From positions 1 to 48,214 of the forward strand of contig CAJKHT010000012.1 of assembly GCA_905199755.1 (NCBI GenBank): a stretch of 48,214 bases of DNA. Direction: 5' to 3'. Of the stretch, positions 34,889 through 44,090 are shown one piece after another. Source of the DNA: an uncultured Eubacteriales bacterium. GTDB taxonomy: Bacteria; Bacillota; Clostridia; UBA1381. Under the pieces are notes generated by a model, which made no database searches, was not told the DNA's origin, and worked only from the letters and a program-made list of their open reading frames with translations. The number at the start of each line of letters is the position of its first letter. Within the stretch, counting starts at the first letter, position 1. Made by a program: the position numbers and the translations under genes.

Positions 34889-34988
34889 AAAATGGGACTA
34901 AATATGCAAACTATTACTCCTTTGCGGACCAAAGTGATACCAAATAAGCCTTTTGTTTATTTACATCATGATAAAACGATGTTAGAAT
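34889..34988 (+). promoter_or_regulatory. Activator-type promoter of the SLH/phosphorylase operon
   Basis: TTTACA (34960-34965), a 17-bp spacer and TAGAAT (34983-34988). Upstream are AAAATGGGAC (34889-34898), AACTATTAC (34909-34917) and CAAAGTGA (34930-34937, followed by TACCAAA). CAAAGTGA ends exactly 23 bp before the -35 start, as in the promoter at 2543-2641. Confidence 0.6.
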
Positions 34989-35065
34989 TGTTTTGAGTGA
35001 AAGAAATGACTAAATGATGAGATACATTTTTGTATCCCAAACATATTGTACAAGGAGGAAATAGA

Positions 35066-37762
35066 ATGAGAAAAATTTTATCTGTTTGTTTGGCAGCTGT
35101 AATATCTTTATTATGCGTCGGTGTATATGCTGCGGAAGATAATGCTGCGGATAATATTGCCGCGGCAGAGTCGGACTACCGTACCGATGCGGTATTTCAA
35201 CTGGGATTGTTGGAAGAGGATGTAAGCGGTGACAGACACTTGGACGAAAAGACAACAAGAATGGAATTTGCGATTTCTTTGTATCGTGCTTTAAATTTTA
35301 AAAACATGAAACAACAGCCGCTGGCAGCAGAAAGCATATACTCTGATGTTGATTCACTGCATTATGGGGCAGGATATTTGAAGTATCTGACTGATTTGGG
35401 AATAGTTAAAGGATATTCGGACGGAACATTCTTACCCGACAAGGAAGTATCTTTGGACGAGGCATATGTTATGTTGGTGAGAAGTGCCGGATATTTCCGC
35501 CATCAAGATATTGAAAAAGAAATAATAAACAAAACGGTAGATAGAATAGAGCTGACAGATAAAATCAGAGTGGAGAATGTGGATGCTCTTACAAGAAAGA
35601 ATGTATCGCATCTTTTATATAATCTGCTGTTTGCGGATTATGCGGAGTTTTCCGGGATTGAGAAGAATAGTATAATCAGCAAGAGGACGGGAGAGTTTTT
35701 GGATGTTGTTATGGGACTTGGTTATGAGGACGGAGTAATCTATCAGTATAACGGAGTATCTCTGTATGATGAGTCTGCAAAAAATGATGCCCTGACAGTA
35801 AATAAGCTAAATCTGAAAAATATGACATTAAGCAAAACCGACTGGCTCGGTCACCGTGCAAGGGTGATTTATACCAAGGATACCGAGGAGGCAATTGCAA
35901 TATTCGCTCCAAAGAGTAATGATGTTCTTACCATTGAGTCAAAACGTCTCGACTCATATAAAAACGGTGTATATGAATATTATAATACTCCGAATAAGAC
36001 TAAAAAAATAAGAATTTCGGACAATGCTGATATTGTGTATAATGACTATGTCTGCTTTGATGAAAGTAAAATGGTGCCGAAATACGGTAAGATTGTCTTG
36101 ATTGATAATACCGGTGATAATTGTTTCGATGTTGTAAGAATATATGAATATGAGAGTTATCTGACGGATAGTGTAACCGCAATAGGTTCTTCAACGGAGC
36201 TCTCATTCAAAAATATCGTAAATGATGAACACATAATTATAAACACCGGAGATTATGATCATGTAAGGGTTAATGATGAGTGGGAAGATGCAGAAAGTAC
36301 GCTCTCAAGGTTAAAAGCCGACACAGTTGTAACAGTATGCCGTGCAGGTACGAAATTACTGAGCGTAGATACAAGAAGCGAAGTTATCAATGTTGAACAA
36401 GCGGCTCAGCATGAAGATGAGTTCGGGGAAAAAACATTGATTTTAGAAGACGGCGGTACATACAGTCTTACACCTTATGTATATGTTAAGGGATGGGATT
36501 TAAAGGGTAAGAAAGATGTCACCTTGTATCTTGATGCAAATGGTTATGTTGTCGCAATCATGAGTGAAACTGCCGGTGCGGATTGGAAGTACGGATATGT
36601 GTTAAGATGCGCATACGAGAGCGGTGAGGAATCCGTTTATCTTAAATTGCTGACTCAGGAAAATGATATTAAAATGTATGTTATAAACAATAAAGTTATT
36701 CTTGACGGCGTAAAATGTAAAAACATGAATGATGTATATAAGGGAGTTTTGAACGCTTATGAACAGTTTGTAAATCAGGATTCTGAAATATATGAGCGTG
36801 TGTCTACACGACTTATAAGGTATTATGAGAAAGACGGAACGATAAGCAGACTGGATACGCCCATAATGCAATCTCTCTATGACACCTCAGTACCGGCGGG
36901 CTACAGTGATAATAATAAACTTATGTTGCGTTCGAAAGGAAAGCTTTACGCAAAGTATGTGTCCGGACCGATGTCGTTTAAAACTATTTATCCCGAAGAC
37001 GCGGAGATTCTCGGTGAGGTTAATATGACAGACAAAAACGCCGGTGTTTTTGTTGTCCCGACAACCTCCGATGGTTCTGAGAGCGAGGATGAAGATTATA
37101 TGGCAACAACCATCGGACAGGCAAGTATAAGGCATGAGAACTGGTATCAGGTATCCGGATATAATCTTGATCCGGCAAATTTGAAATGTGATGTTATGGT
37201 TATCCGTAATGATATAACCGCAGTTGGTGACGACAGAATGACAATTGTTAATAAGATTGTTGAGGCTGTTGATAAAAACGGAGATATACGCTATGCCGTC
37301 AATGTATATCCGGACGGGAAGAATGAAGAAACACTGCTCATTATGAAAAATTCCCTTATTTCGGGCGAGACTCTGGCAAAAGGAGATGTAATCAAATACA
37401 AGAAATCGGGAGAAGAAGTTTACATCAGTGACATTCTGTATCGACCGAACGGAAGCGAAGGTGCTTTGAATATTAAGCCGATTCCCGATGGGGGCAACCT
37501 GAATTCTGAGAGCATTGTCTGCACAACCGTTGCAAGAAAAGACAGTGAATGGCTTCAGGTTAAGGGACCGAGACAGCTTCCGGCGCTTATTCCTGCCCAA
37601 GACAGAATTTTAATTTACGATGCAGGCTCAAAAACCACAACCATTGGTGATTCGAGAGACATAAGAACCGAGGAAGTGTATGGCAGCGGTGCGGACGTAT
37701 TTATTTATTATGTAGATGAATACTATGTTGTTGACGCTTGTATAATCAGAGGAGAAAACTAA
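35066..37762 (+). CDS. Secreted protein with N-terminal SLH domains
   Basis: The protein is about 898 residues. ATG 35066 is chosen because CAAGGAGG lies about 7 bp upstream; the in-frame ATG at 35030 adds non-signal residues. The signal peptide is about 1-22 (…VGVYA|AED). Two SLH-type repeats follow (about 35-80, and about 88-145 with YSDVDSLHYGAGYLKYLTDL and GIVKGYSDGTFLPDKEVSLD). The remaining 700 or more residues are beta-rich without a recognised domain. SLH units tie it to the cell wall. Its place before GH94 and GH106 genes, and a promoter like that of the binding protein at 2799, suggest it is the surface partner for the same substrate. Confidence 0.75.
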   Translation: MRKILSVCLAAVISLLCVGVYAAEDNAADNIAAAESDYRTDAVFQLGLLEEDVSGDRHLDEKTTRMEFAISLYRALNFKNMKQQPLAAESIYSDVDSLHYGAGYLKYLTDLGIVKGYSDGTFLPDKEVSLDEAYVMLVRSAGYFRHQDIEKEIINKTVDRIELTDKIRVENVDALTRKNVSHLLYNLLFADYAEFSGIEKNSIISKRTGEFLDVVMGLGYEDGVIYQYNGVSLYDESAKNDALTVNKLNLKNMTLSKTDWLGHRARVIYTKDTEEAIAIFAPKSNDVLTIESKRLDSYKNGVYEYYNTPNKTKKIRISDNADIVYNDYVCFDESKMVPKYGKIVLIDNTGDNCFDVVRIYEYESYLTDSVTAIGSSTELSFKNIVNDEHIIINTGDYDHVRVNDEWEDAESTLSRLKADTVVTVCRAGTKLLSVDTRSEVINVEQAAQHEDEFGEKTLILEDGGTYSLTPYVYVKGWDLKGKKDVTLYLDANGYVVAIMSETAGADWKYGYVLRCAYESGEESVYLKLLTQENDIKMYVINNKVILDGVKCKNMNDVYKGVLNAYEQFVNQDSEIYERVSTRLIRYYEKDGTISRLDTPIMQSLYDTSVPAGYSDNNKLMLRSKGKLYAKYVSGPMSFKTIYPEDAEILGEVNMTDKNAGVFVVPTTSDGSESEDEDYMATTIGQASIRHENWYQVSGYNLDPANLKCDVMVIRNDITAVGDDRMTIVNKIVEAVDKNGDIRYAVNVYPDGKNEETLLIMKNSLISGETLAKGDVIKYKKSGEEVYISDILYRPNGSEGALNIKPIPDGGNLNSESIVCTTVARKDSEWLQVKGPRQLPALIPAQDRILIYDAGSKTTTIGDSRDIRTEEVYGSGADVFIYYVDEYYVVDACIIRGEN

Positions 37763-37777
37763 AATTATATGCAATTA

Positions 37778-37810
37778 TATGCCGGGAAGGCCGTTTACCT
37801 TCCCGGCATA
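37778..37810 (+). terminator. Strong intergenic hairpin
   Basis: TATGCCGGGAAGG (37778-37790) and CCTTCCCGGCATA (37798-37810) make a perfect 13-bp stem with a 7-base loop. AAATG rather than a T-run follows, so it is probably not a full terminator. It ends 18 bp before the GH94 start and may adjust relative expression. Confidence 0.5.
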
Positions 37811-37828
37811 AATGAAAGGCGGTAAAAA

Positions 37829-40087
37829 TTGAAAAAATACGAATTTGATAATGGTAAGGGTGAGTTTACCATATATGCCCCCGAAACGGGAAAGAATTGG
37901 TACAATCAACTCTGGAATGATATGGGTTATCATATGACGGTTACACATACCGGACTTGTATACAGCAAATATGTAGACGAAAACGGGAAGATTATTGTAA
38001 TGGACAGGTTTGAGAATAACTGCTTGTATATTCGCGATGATGACAGCGGTGAGTTTTGGAATGTCGGCATTATGCCGTCTTGTACCCCTGTTGAAAATTA
38101 TAAGTGTGTGCATGGCATGGACAGAACCGTAATAAGCTCGGAATATAAAGGTGTAGGTGCGACACTTGGCTTTGCGGTATCTCAAAAGGGTACATACGAG
38201 GTATGGCAGTTAAAATTGCAGAATGATTCAAATAAAGAAGTAAATCTCAGTTTGTTTACGGGTGTTGAGTTTGCGTCCGACGGATTTGACCAGCCTGCAT
38301 ATTATAATGCTGATACCACAACCGAAACGGTATACAATAAGAAATGTGAAGCAATTATATGCCTTATGAAGAATCCGTATGTTCCAAATGATAACTGCAA
38401 CGGATTTATTGCGTGCTCCGAACCGGTAGCAGCATATGAAGGCAATTTTGAAAAGTTTATCGGAACCGTTGGAAATGATGCAAATCCATATATAGTACGC
38501 AGTGGAAATGACTGTACAAACTCTCTTTGCACAGTACGCAGAAGAGGCGGTGTTCTGCAAAATAAAGTAACTCTTATGAGCGGAGAGGAAAAGACGGTCT
38601 ATTACATTCTGGGATTGTGCAAGGGAGAAAAGGCTTTGGAAACGGAGCTGCCTGCGATGAGGTCGGAATGTGGTGCATTGTTTGACGGAGCTGATGAATC
38701 GGGGCAGAAAAGATTTGGCAGCTTAAGAACACAGACACCTAATGCACAGATAAACAATATCATGAATTTCTGGGCGCAAAAGCAGGTATCATACTGCATG
38801 ATTGGAAAGAAAGCGGTGCGTGACAATGCGCAGCTTGCTATGGCGATGTTGAATTTTGACGCAAACCTTGCAAAAAAAACATTGACGGAGTGTTTGGAGC
38901 ATCAATACATTGACGGTCACGCTATGCTGAACTGGACAATAAGCAGCGATAAAAAGAATTTGTATTCCGATCCGTCCATGTGGTTGATTTTATCTGTGTG
39001 CGAATATATCAAGGAAACGGGGGATGTTGATTTCCTTGATAAACAGATTCGATATGAGGATGCGGACAGCGAGAGCGTATACGAACATTTAAAGCGCGCG
39101 GCAAAGTGGTATGAAAAACCGCAGAATCTCGGAAAGAACGGACTCCCCAAGATATTCTATGCCGATTGGAACGATGCGTTAAATATTCCGGACGATGATG
39201 CGGAATCGGTGTTTATGGCGATGGGGGTATGTCTTGCGTTCGGAGAGCTTGCGGAGCTTGCGTCATTTATAGGTGATACGGATTTTGGCGAGTACCTATT
39301 AACCAGTAAAAAAAGAATTGCCGATGCTGCAAACAAATCAGCATATAATGGTGAATACTATGTGCGGGCAATCGGAAAATACGGAAATGTAGGCGATAAA
39401 GGAAGCAAAGGCGGAAATATTTATGTAAATCCGCAGACATGGGCAATTCTTGCGGATGTAGTTCCGGAGGATAGGCTTGAGAGCGTTTTAAAGAGCATTG
39501 ACGATATGGAAACGGATGCAGGTATTCCGATTTGTAAACCGCCGTACCCCGAATATGATGTAACGGTTGGCAGAATGTCGGGAATGCTGCCGGGGGTATA
39601 TGAAAACGCGGGAATTTATAATCATGCCTGCGGATTTAAAATTATGGCAGACTGCAAGCTCGGAAGAGCGGACAATGCTTTAGCTACTCTGTTAAAGGCT
39701 ATTCCGGACGGAAAGTCAAATCCGAGCAGTATCACAACAACGGAGCCGTATGTGTTTGTAAATTGCTATTTACAGCATAAGAGCGTAGAAATGATGGTCG
39801 GCTTTTCGTGGCAGACAGGAACATCGGCATGGCTGCTGAGAGATTATTACGAAGGTATTTTAGGCATCAAGAGAACATATGCGGGATTAAAAATAACACC
39901 ATGTATTCCTAAGCACTGGGGACGGGTATGGGCACAGAGAATGTTTAGAGGAAATCTGCTGCAATTTGAGTATGAGAACAGCGGCAGCACAAACGTGGAT
40001 TTATATGTTGACGGAGTACATATAGAAGGTAATATCATTCCGTTGTTTAATGATAATGATAATCACAGCATCACGGTTAAATTCTGA
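37829..40087 (+). CDS. GH94-family glycoside phosphorylase, cytoplasmic
   Basis: This is a 752-residue protein without signal peptide. TTG 37829 has AAAGGCGG about 8 bp upstream. An N-terminal beta-sandwich (about 1-270), a helical linker and an (alpha/alpha)6 barrel follow. ADWNDALN (D446-D449) carries the general acid of GH94. YENAGIYNHACGF and SWQTGTSAWLLRDYYEG are further family blocks near the phosphate and substrate sites. GH94 enzymes split beta-glucosides such as cellobiose or laminaribiose, or chitobiose, with phosphate to a sugar 1-phosphate, saving ATP. Substrate choice cannot be read from the motifs. It probably acts on imported oligosaccharides. Confidence 0.88.
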   Translation: MKKYEFDNGKGEFTIYAPETGKNWYNQLWNDMGYHMTVTHTGLVYSKYVDENGKIIVMDRFENNCLYIRDDDSGEFWNVGIMPSCTPVENYKCVHGMDRTVISSEYKGVGATLGFAVSQKGTYEVWQLKLQNDSNKEVNLSLFTGVEFASDGFDQPAYYNADTTTETVYNKKCEAIICLMKNPYVPNDNCNGFIACSEPVAAYEGNFEKFIGTVGNDANPYIVRSGNDCTNSLCTVRRRGGVLQNKVTLMSGEEKTVYYILGLCKGEKALETELPAMRSECGALFDGADESGQKRFGSLRTQTPNAQINNIMNFWAQKQVSYCMIGKKAVRDNAQLAMAMLNFDANLAKKTLTECLEHQYIDGHAMLNWTISSDKKNLYSDPSMWLILSVCEYIKETGDVDFLDKQIRYEDADSESVYEHLKRAAKWYEKPQNLGKNGLPKIFYADWNDALNIPDDDAESVFMAMGVCLAFGELAELASFIGDTDFGEYLLTSKKRIADAANKSAYNGEYYVRAIGKYGNVGDKGSKGGNIYVNPQTWAILADVVPEDRLESVLKSIDDMETDAGIPICKPPYPEYDVTVGRMSGMLPGVYENAGIYNHACGFKIMADCKLGRADNALATLLKAIPDGKSNPSSITTTEPYVFVNCYLQHKSVEMMVGFSWQTGTSAWLLRDYYEGILGIKRTYAGLKITPCIPKHWGRVWAQRMFRGNLLQFEYENSGSTNVDLYVDGVHIEGNIIPLFNDNDNHSITVKF

Positions 40088-40152
40088 TAAAATTCATCAC
40101 AGGAAAGAGTTTTAAATCTTGACCATGCGGGAAACAATAATCAGCTTATGAG

Positions 40153-40180
40153 TGGGCGGCATAGAAATATGCCGCTCCCA
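40153..40180 (+). other. Hairpin after the phosphorylase gene
   Basis: TGGGCGGCATA (40153-40163) pairs with TATGCCGCTCCCA (40168-40180), with one bulge and a GAAA tetraloop. No T-run follows. It lies in the 235-bp gap between the GH94 and GH106 genes. Confidence 0.45.
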
Positions 40181-40206
40181 TATATTCTATGAAAGATTTT
40201 TGATCT

Positions 40207-40284
40207 CAGAATACACAGCAATTCTCCCTAACCATAGAGTTAATCTTGGATATTTCTCTTTCCCTCTGCAGACTGTGTATTCTG
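40207..40284 (+). other. Long-range 12-bp inverted repeat in the GH106 leader
   Basis: CAGAATACACAG (40207-40218) and CTGTGTATTCTG (40273-40284) are perfect inverted repeats 54 bp apart, ending 38 bp before the start codon. Either the leader RNA folds into a long stem, or the segment can be inverted by a recombinase. No promoter was recognised inside. Confidence 0.4.
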
Positions 40285-40322
40285 TGATGAGAAATTTTAT
40301 AAATATATTAGGAGAAAAAATT

Positions 40323-43016
40323 ATGGATTTTAAAAATATAGAAAGAAAATATCGTCCGATACCGTTTTGGAGCTGGAATGAAAGGCTTGATAATGATGAA
40401 ACAGCTGAACAGATAAAAATGATGAACGAAGTCGGAATCGGCGGATATTTTATGCACGCAAGAGGCGGTCTTCAGACGAAGTACATGGGTGAAGAATGGT
40501 TTTCAAATGTCAAGACGGCTATTGACGAGGGAAATCAGCGTAAAATGCTCCCGTGGGCATATGATGAAAACGGCTGGCCGTCAGGCTTCGGTAACGGAGT
40601 GGTGAACGGCTTGGGTATGGAATATCAGCAAAAATATTTGCGGATTAGCAGTATAGAGCCAAAGGAAAATGTTATATGTAAAAGCGGAGAGCATTGGTTT
40701 TATTTTGATGTAAATCCGTTTTACGTTGATGTTTTGGATAAAAAGGTAATTGCGAAATTCATAGAGGTTGCATACGAACCGTACTATGAGAAATTCGGAA
40801 ATGATTTTGAAGGATTTTTCACAGACGAGCCGCAGATTTCAAGAGATGGTTTTCCATGGAGCTTTGCTTTTGCAGACGAATACCAAAAACGTTATAACGA
40901 GGATATTTGTGAGCATCTTGAAGAATTGTTTTTGTCGATAAATGATTATAAAATAACAAGAGTACAGTTCTGGAAAATGGTTACCGAAATGTTCTCGGAA
41001 AGCTTTTTAAAGCAGATATATGATTGGTGTGAGAAAAAATCCTTAAAGCTTACAGGTCATATGCTCCTTGAAGAAAGTCTGCTTTCACAGCTTACAACAA
41101 ATGGCGCTTGTATGCCGCACTATGAGTATTTTCATATTCCGGGTATGGACTGGCTGGGACGAAATATATATGAATGTCTTACTCCCATGCAGGTATCGAG
41201 TGTTGCCGAGCAATTCGGAAAAAAACAGGTTCTTGCAGAAACCTTTGCTCTTTGCGGTCATAACGTAAGCTTTGCAGAATTAAAGGGTATATTTGAATGG
41301 CAGATGGTGCACGGTATAAATCTGTTGTGTCAGCACCTTGAGGGTTATTCTATACGAGGACTTAGAAAAAGAGATTATCCTCCGGCTATGTACTATCAAC
41401 AGCCGTGGTGGTGTGAATATGATAAATTTATAGATGCGATGTCGAGAATAGGAAAAATCCTTGCCGAGAGTACAAAAAAAGCAGAGGTTTTGCTTATTCA
41501 CCCTATGACAACGGCTTGGTCTATGTTTGATGATAATGAGAATCGGGGAATAGACGAATTGGATAAGAAGCTTTTGTCGGCAATGAAGAACTTGGAACAG
41601 AAGCATATTGTATATCATTTGGGTGATGAGATAATAATGGAGCGTCATGCATATGTTGAAAACGGTAAGCTTGTAATAGGTGAGCAAAAATACAGCATTG
41701 TTGTTGATCCGGGCTGTGAGGTCGTTTTGCCTTCGACACTAAGGCTTATTGAGGAATTTGCAGCCCAAGGCGGAAAAGTTGTATGCGTTGATGAAGTGGA
41801 ACCGAATGATGTTACGGATAATAAAGAAATTACATATACAAAGCGGAGCTTAGGTAATACTTCGGTGCATTATTTTGTGAATACATCGGCGGACAGGAAA
41901 AAAGCAAAAATCAATGTGTGCGGTAAAATGCTTGACATATACACGGGAAATTTGCGCTCATTTACGGGAGAGCATGAGTTTGAGCCATGGGGCAGTCTTA
42001 TGATTATTGATGACGGAACACCGAATATTAAGGACAGCGCATCGGAGAAAAATATTATAAGGCTTGACGGCAATTTTAAGGCGGTAAAACCGATTGTGAA
42101 TATGATGACTCTCGATAGGTGTGATTATTATTTTGACGGTGTTCTGCAGGAAAAGGAAGGATACGTTTTAAATATATGTGAACGTGCGAACGCACTTGAA
42201 AGACGGGTTGACATACATCAAGATTATCATGTAAGCATATGCGAGGTTCCCGAAAAGCTGGAGCTGGTTTGTGAAACTCCTGAGATATTTAAAATATGCA
42301 TAAATGGGCAGGCAGTTGACAAAGAGCCAAACGGTTGGATAATAGACAAGAGCTTTAAACGTATTGATATAACCGAATATATAAAAACAGGCGAAAATAC
42401 AATTTCGTTTGATTGCGGCTTTAAGCAGAGCGACGGTTTTTATGAATGTATGAAAAGGGCAAGAGAGTTTGAAACCGAAAAAAACAAGCTTGTATATGAT
42501 ATTGAGATAGAGCCCGTTTATCTCATGAGTAACTTTACCGTTAAGACTGACGGGAAGTGGAAAGCGCTTGATAATAATGCGTTTAGATATTCGGGCAGCT
42601 TTGAGATAGATAAATTCAAAGATAGTATCAAGTTGAAAAATATAGAGCAGCAGGGTTATCCGTTTTTCTGCGGTGAAATGAACTTGGAAGGCGAAATTGA
42701 TATTGCCGGTGATAATCCTGTTTTAAGCATTGACCGAAAGGGAATTAATGTTGTACGGGTTGAAATAAACGGTAAGGAAAAAACTATGATGACATCAGAC
42801 CGTCTTTCGCTTAAGGATTTCGGTGTAAAAGGAAAAACGAAGATAAGGCTTACATTAGTAAACAATTTGCGTAATTTATTGGGACCGCATCATCTTAAGG
42901 AGGGCGAATGTCATGTTGTCTGCCCGTCAAGCTTCTTCAAGGAATCGTGCTTGTGGAATGAGAATGCGGAGCAGCAATGGGATAATGATTATTGTTTTGT
43001 GGAAACAGGAGTATGA
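40323..43016 (+). CDS. GH106-like glycoside hydrolase (alpha-L-rhamnosidase-type), cytoplasmic
   Basis: This is an 897-residue enzyme from ATG 40323 (AGGAGAAAAAATT upstream); an in-frame ATG at 40152 lies in non-coding-looking sequence. The TIM-barrel opens with RPIPFWSWNERLD, GGYFMHARGGL and WAYDENGWPSGFGNG, blocks of the GH106-related group. The acid candidate is E169 in FFTDEPQ. A glutamine-amidotransferase-like middle domain and C-terminal beta-sandwich, sugar-binding-like domains follow (about 560-897). There is no signal peptide. GH106 members remove alpha-L-rhamnose, often from pectic rhamnogalacturonan, but related groups differ, so specificity is inferred only. Confidence 0.72.
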   Translation: MDFKNIERKYRPIPFWSWNERLDNDETAEQIKMMNEVGIGGYFMHARGGLQTKYMGEEWFSNVKTAIDEGNQRKMLPWAYDENGWPSGFGNGVVNGLGMEYQQKYLRISSIEPKENVICKSGEHWFYFDVNPFYVDVLDKKVIAKFIEVAYEPYYEKFGNDFEGFFTDEPQISRDGFPWSFAFADEYQKRYNEDICEHLEELFLSINDYKITRVQFWKMVTEMFSESFLKQIYDWCEKKSLKLTGHMLLEESLLSQLTTNGACMPHYEYFHIPGMDWLGRNIYECLTPMQVSSVAEQFGKKQVLAETFALCGHNVSFAELKGIFEWQMVHGINLLCQHLEGYSIRGLRKRDYPPAMYYQQPWWCEYDKFIDAMSRIGKILAESTKKAEVLLIHPMTTAWSMFDDNENRGIDELDKKLLSAMKNLEQKHIVYHLGDEIIMERHAYVENGKLVIGEQKYSIVVDPGCEVVLPSTLRLIEEFAAQGGKVVCVDEVEPNDVTDNKEITYTKRSLGNTSVHYFVNTSADRKKAKINVCGKMLDIYTGNLRSFTGEHEFEPWGSLMIIDDGTPNIKDSASEKNIIRLDGNFKAVKPIVNMMTLDRCDYYFDGVLQEKEGYVLNICERANALERRVDIHQDYHVSICEVPEKLELVCETPEIFKICINGQAVDKEPNGWIIDKSFKRIDITEYIKTGENTISFDCGFKQSDGFYECMKRAREFETEKNKLVYDIEIEPVYLMSNFTVKTDGKWKALDNNAFRYSGSFEIDKFKDSIKLKNIEQQGYPFFCGEMNLEGEIDIAGDNPVLSIDRKGINVVRVEINGKEKTMMTSDRLSLKDFGVKGKTKIRLTLVNNLRNLLGPHHLKEGECHVVCPSSFFKESCLWNENAEQQWDNDYCFVETGV

Positions 43017-43088
43017 TAAATATATGTATTTCAATAGATTTTACCTTTCTGAAAATTATCCTAATATAAATAGAAACGGAGGAATAAA

Positions 43089-43769
43089 ATGAATATGTAC
43101 AAATATGAAACGCATCTTCATACCTTCCCGGTAAGCGGGTGCGCTGTTGCGGGTGTTAGAGAAACTTTGGAATTTTACAAGGAAATGAGATATGACGGGG
43201 TGTTTATTACTAATCATTTTCTTGATGGAAATGTAAATATTGACATTAATATGCCTTATGAGAAAAAGATAAACTTTTATTTTTCCGACTATGAGGAGGG
43301 TGTAAAAATAGGAAAAGAAATCGGCATAAAGGTTTTTTGCGGTGTTGAACTGTCGTATTATGGAACCGATTTCCTGATTGACGGACTTGACAAGGCTTGG
43401 TATCTTAAAAATCCTCAGATTATGGAGATGGAAAAAACAGAGGAGCTCAGGTTTATGATGGAGAGCGGTGCACTTGTTATTCAGGCTCATCCGTATCGTG
43501 AGGCTGCCTATATCGACCACATCCGGCTGTTTCCGAGATGTGTTCACGGTGTTGAGGTGATTAACGGATGCAGAACAGATTTTGAAAACCACATGGCAAA
43601 ACTGTACGCCGAAAATTATGGTCTGATAGAAAGTGCGGGAAGCGATAACCATAAAGCCGGAAACCAAAAACAACTTGCGGGTTTATGCTGTGACGAGCCG
43701 ATTTCTGACGAGCATGATTTTATAAACAGGATGAAAAATGGTCAAATGAAACTGTTTTTTTTTGCATAG
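43089..43769 (+). CDS. PHP-domain phosphoesterase
   Basis: This is a 226-residue cytoplasmic protein with the PHP metal-binding motifs: H9-x-H11 (ETHLHT), H43 (ITNHF), E87 (CGVELSY), H134 (QAHPYRE), and D186-x-H188 (GSDNHK). PHP proteins hydrolyse phosphoesters using two or three metal ions; free-standing ones include histidinol-phosphate and nucleotide phosphatases. GGAGG lies 7 bp before ATG 43089, 72 bp after the GH106 gene. A sugar- or nucleotide-phosphate substrate would fit the operon but is not proven. It is the last gene before a terminator. Confidence 0.85.
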   Translation: MNMYKYETHLHTFPVSGCAVAGVRETLEFYKEMRYDGVFITNHFLDGNVNIDINMPYEKKINFYFSDYEEGVKIGKEIGIKVFCGVELSYYGTDFLIDGLDKAWYLKNPQIMEMEKTEELRFMMESGALVIQAHPYREAAYIDHIRLFPRCVHGVEVINGCRTDFENHMAKLYAENYGLIESAGSDNHKAGNQKQLAGLCCDEPISDEHDFINRMKNGQMKLFFFA

Positions 43770-43950
43770 ATGATAATAAGTAGTTGACCGATGTATCGAC
43801 TCAACAGTTGTTTCATTTTCGACACTGCAGGCAAAGTTTATTGTGGTTTGCAAATGATAATAAGTAAATAATAGACGACCGGAGTGAGTGAAAATTAAAA
43901 CAGAAAAACACAAGGATAAAATAATTAGAATTTATAATACAATAACCCAT

Positions 43951-43996
43951 AAGCCGAATTTGTCAAAAAATCCGATTGACAAATTCGGCTTTTTTA
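43951..43996 (+). terminator. Terminator of the SLH/GH94/GH106/PHP operon
   Basis: AGCCGAATTTGTCAA (43952-43966) and TTGACAAATTCGGCT (43977-43991) form a perfect 15-bp stem, with TTTTT following. It lies 180 bp after the PHP gene. That gap also holds a 13-bp direct repeat, ATGATAATAAGTA (43770-43782 and 43854-43866), and a small hairpin (43784-43806), but no gene. Confidence 0.88.
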
Positions 43997-44037
43997 ATTT
44001 GCAGTGCGAAAATTGACATATTACAAGAGAATATGCG

Positions 44038-44090
44038 AAAAAGCATAGTATTATATGTTTTTATGACAGATAATACTATGCTTTTATTTG
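44038..44090 (+). terminator. Second strong hairpin, terminator-like
   Basis: AAAAGCATAGTATTA (44039-44053) and TAATACTATGCTTTT (44071-44085) make a perfect 15-bp stem with a 17-base loop; ATTTGTTTTT follows. With no gene between this and the preceding terminator, it may mark the border of the mobile region. Confidence 0.6.

Noticed and set aside
40152..40322. N-terminal extension of the GH106-like protein
   Set aside because: This stretch holds a hairpin and a 12-bp inverted repeat, its translation resembles no enzyme, and ATG 40323 has a good SD followed at once by the family's first motif.
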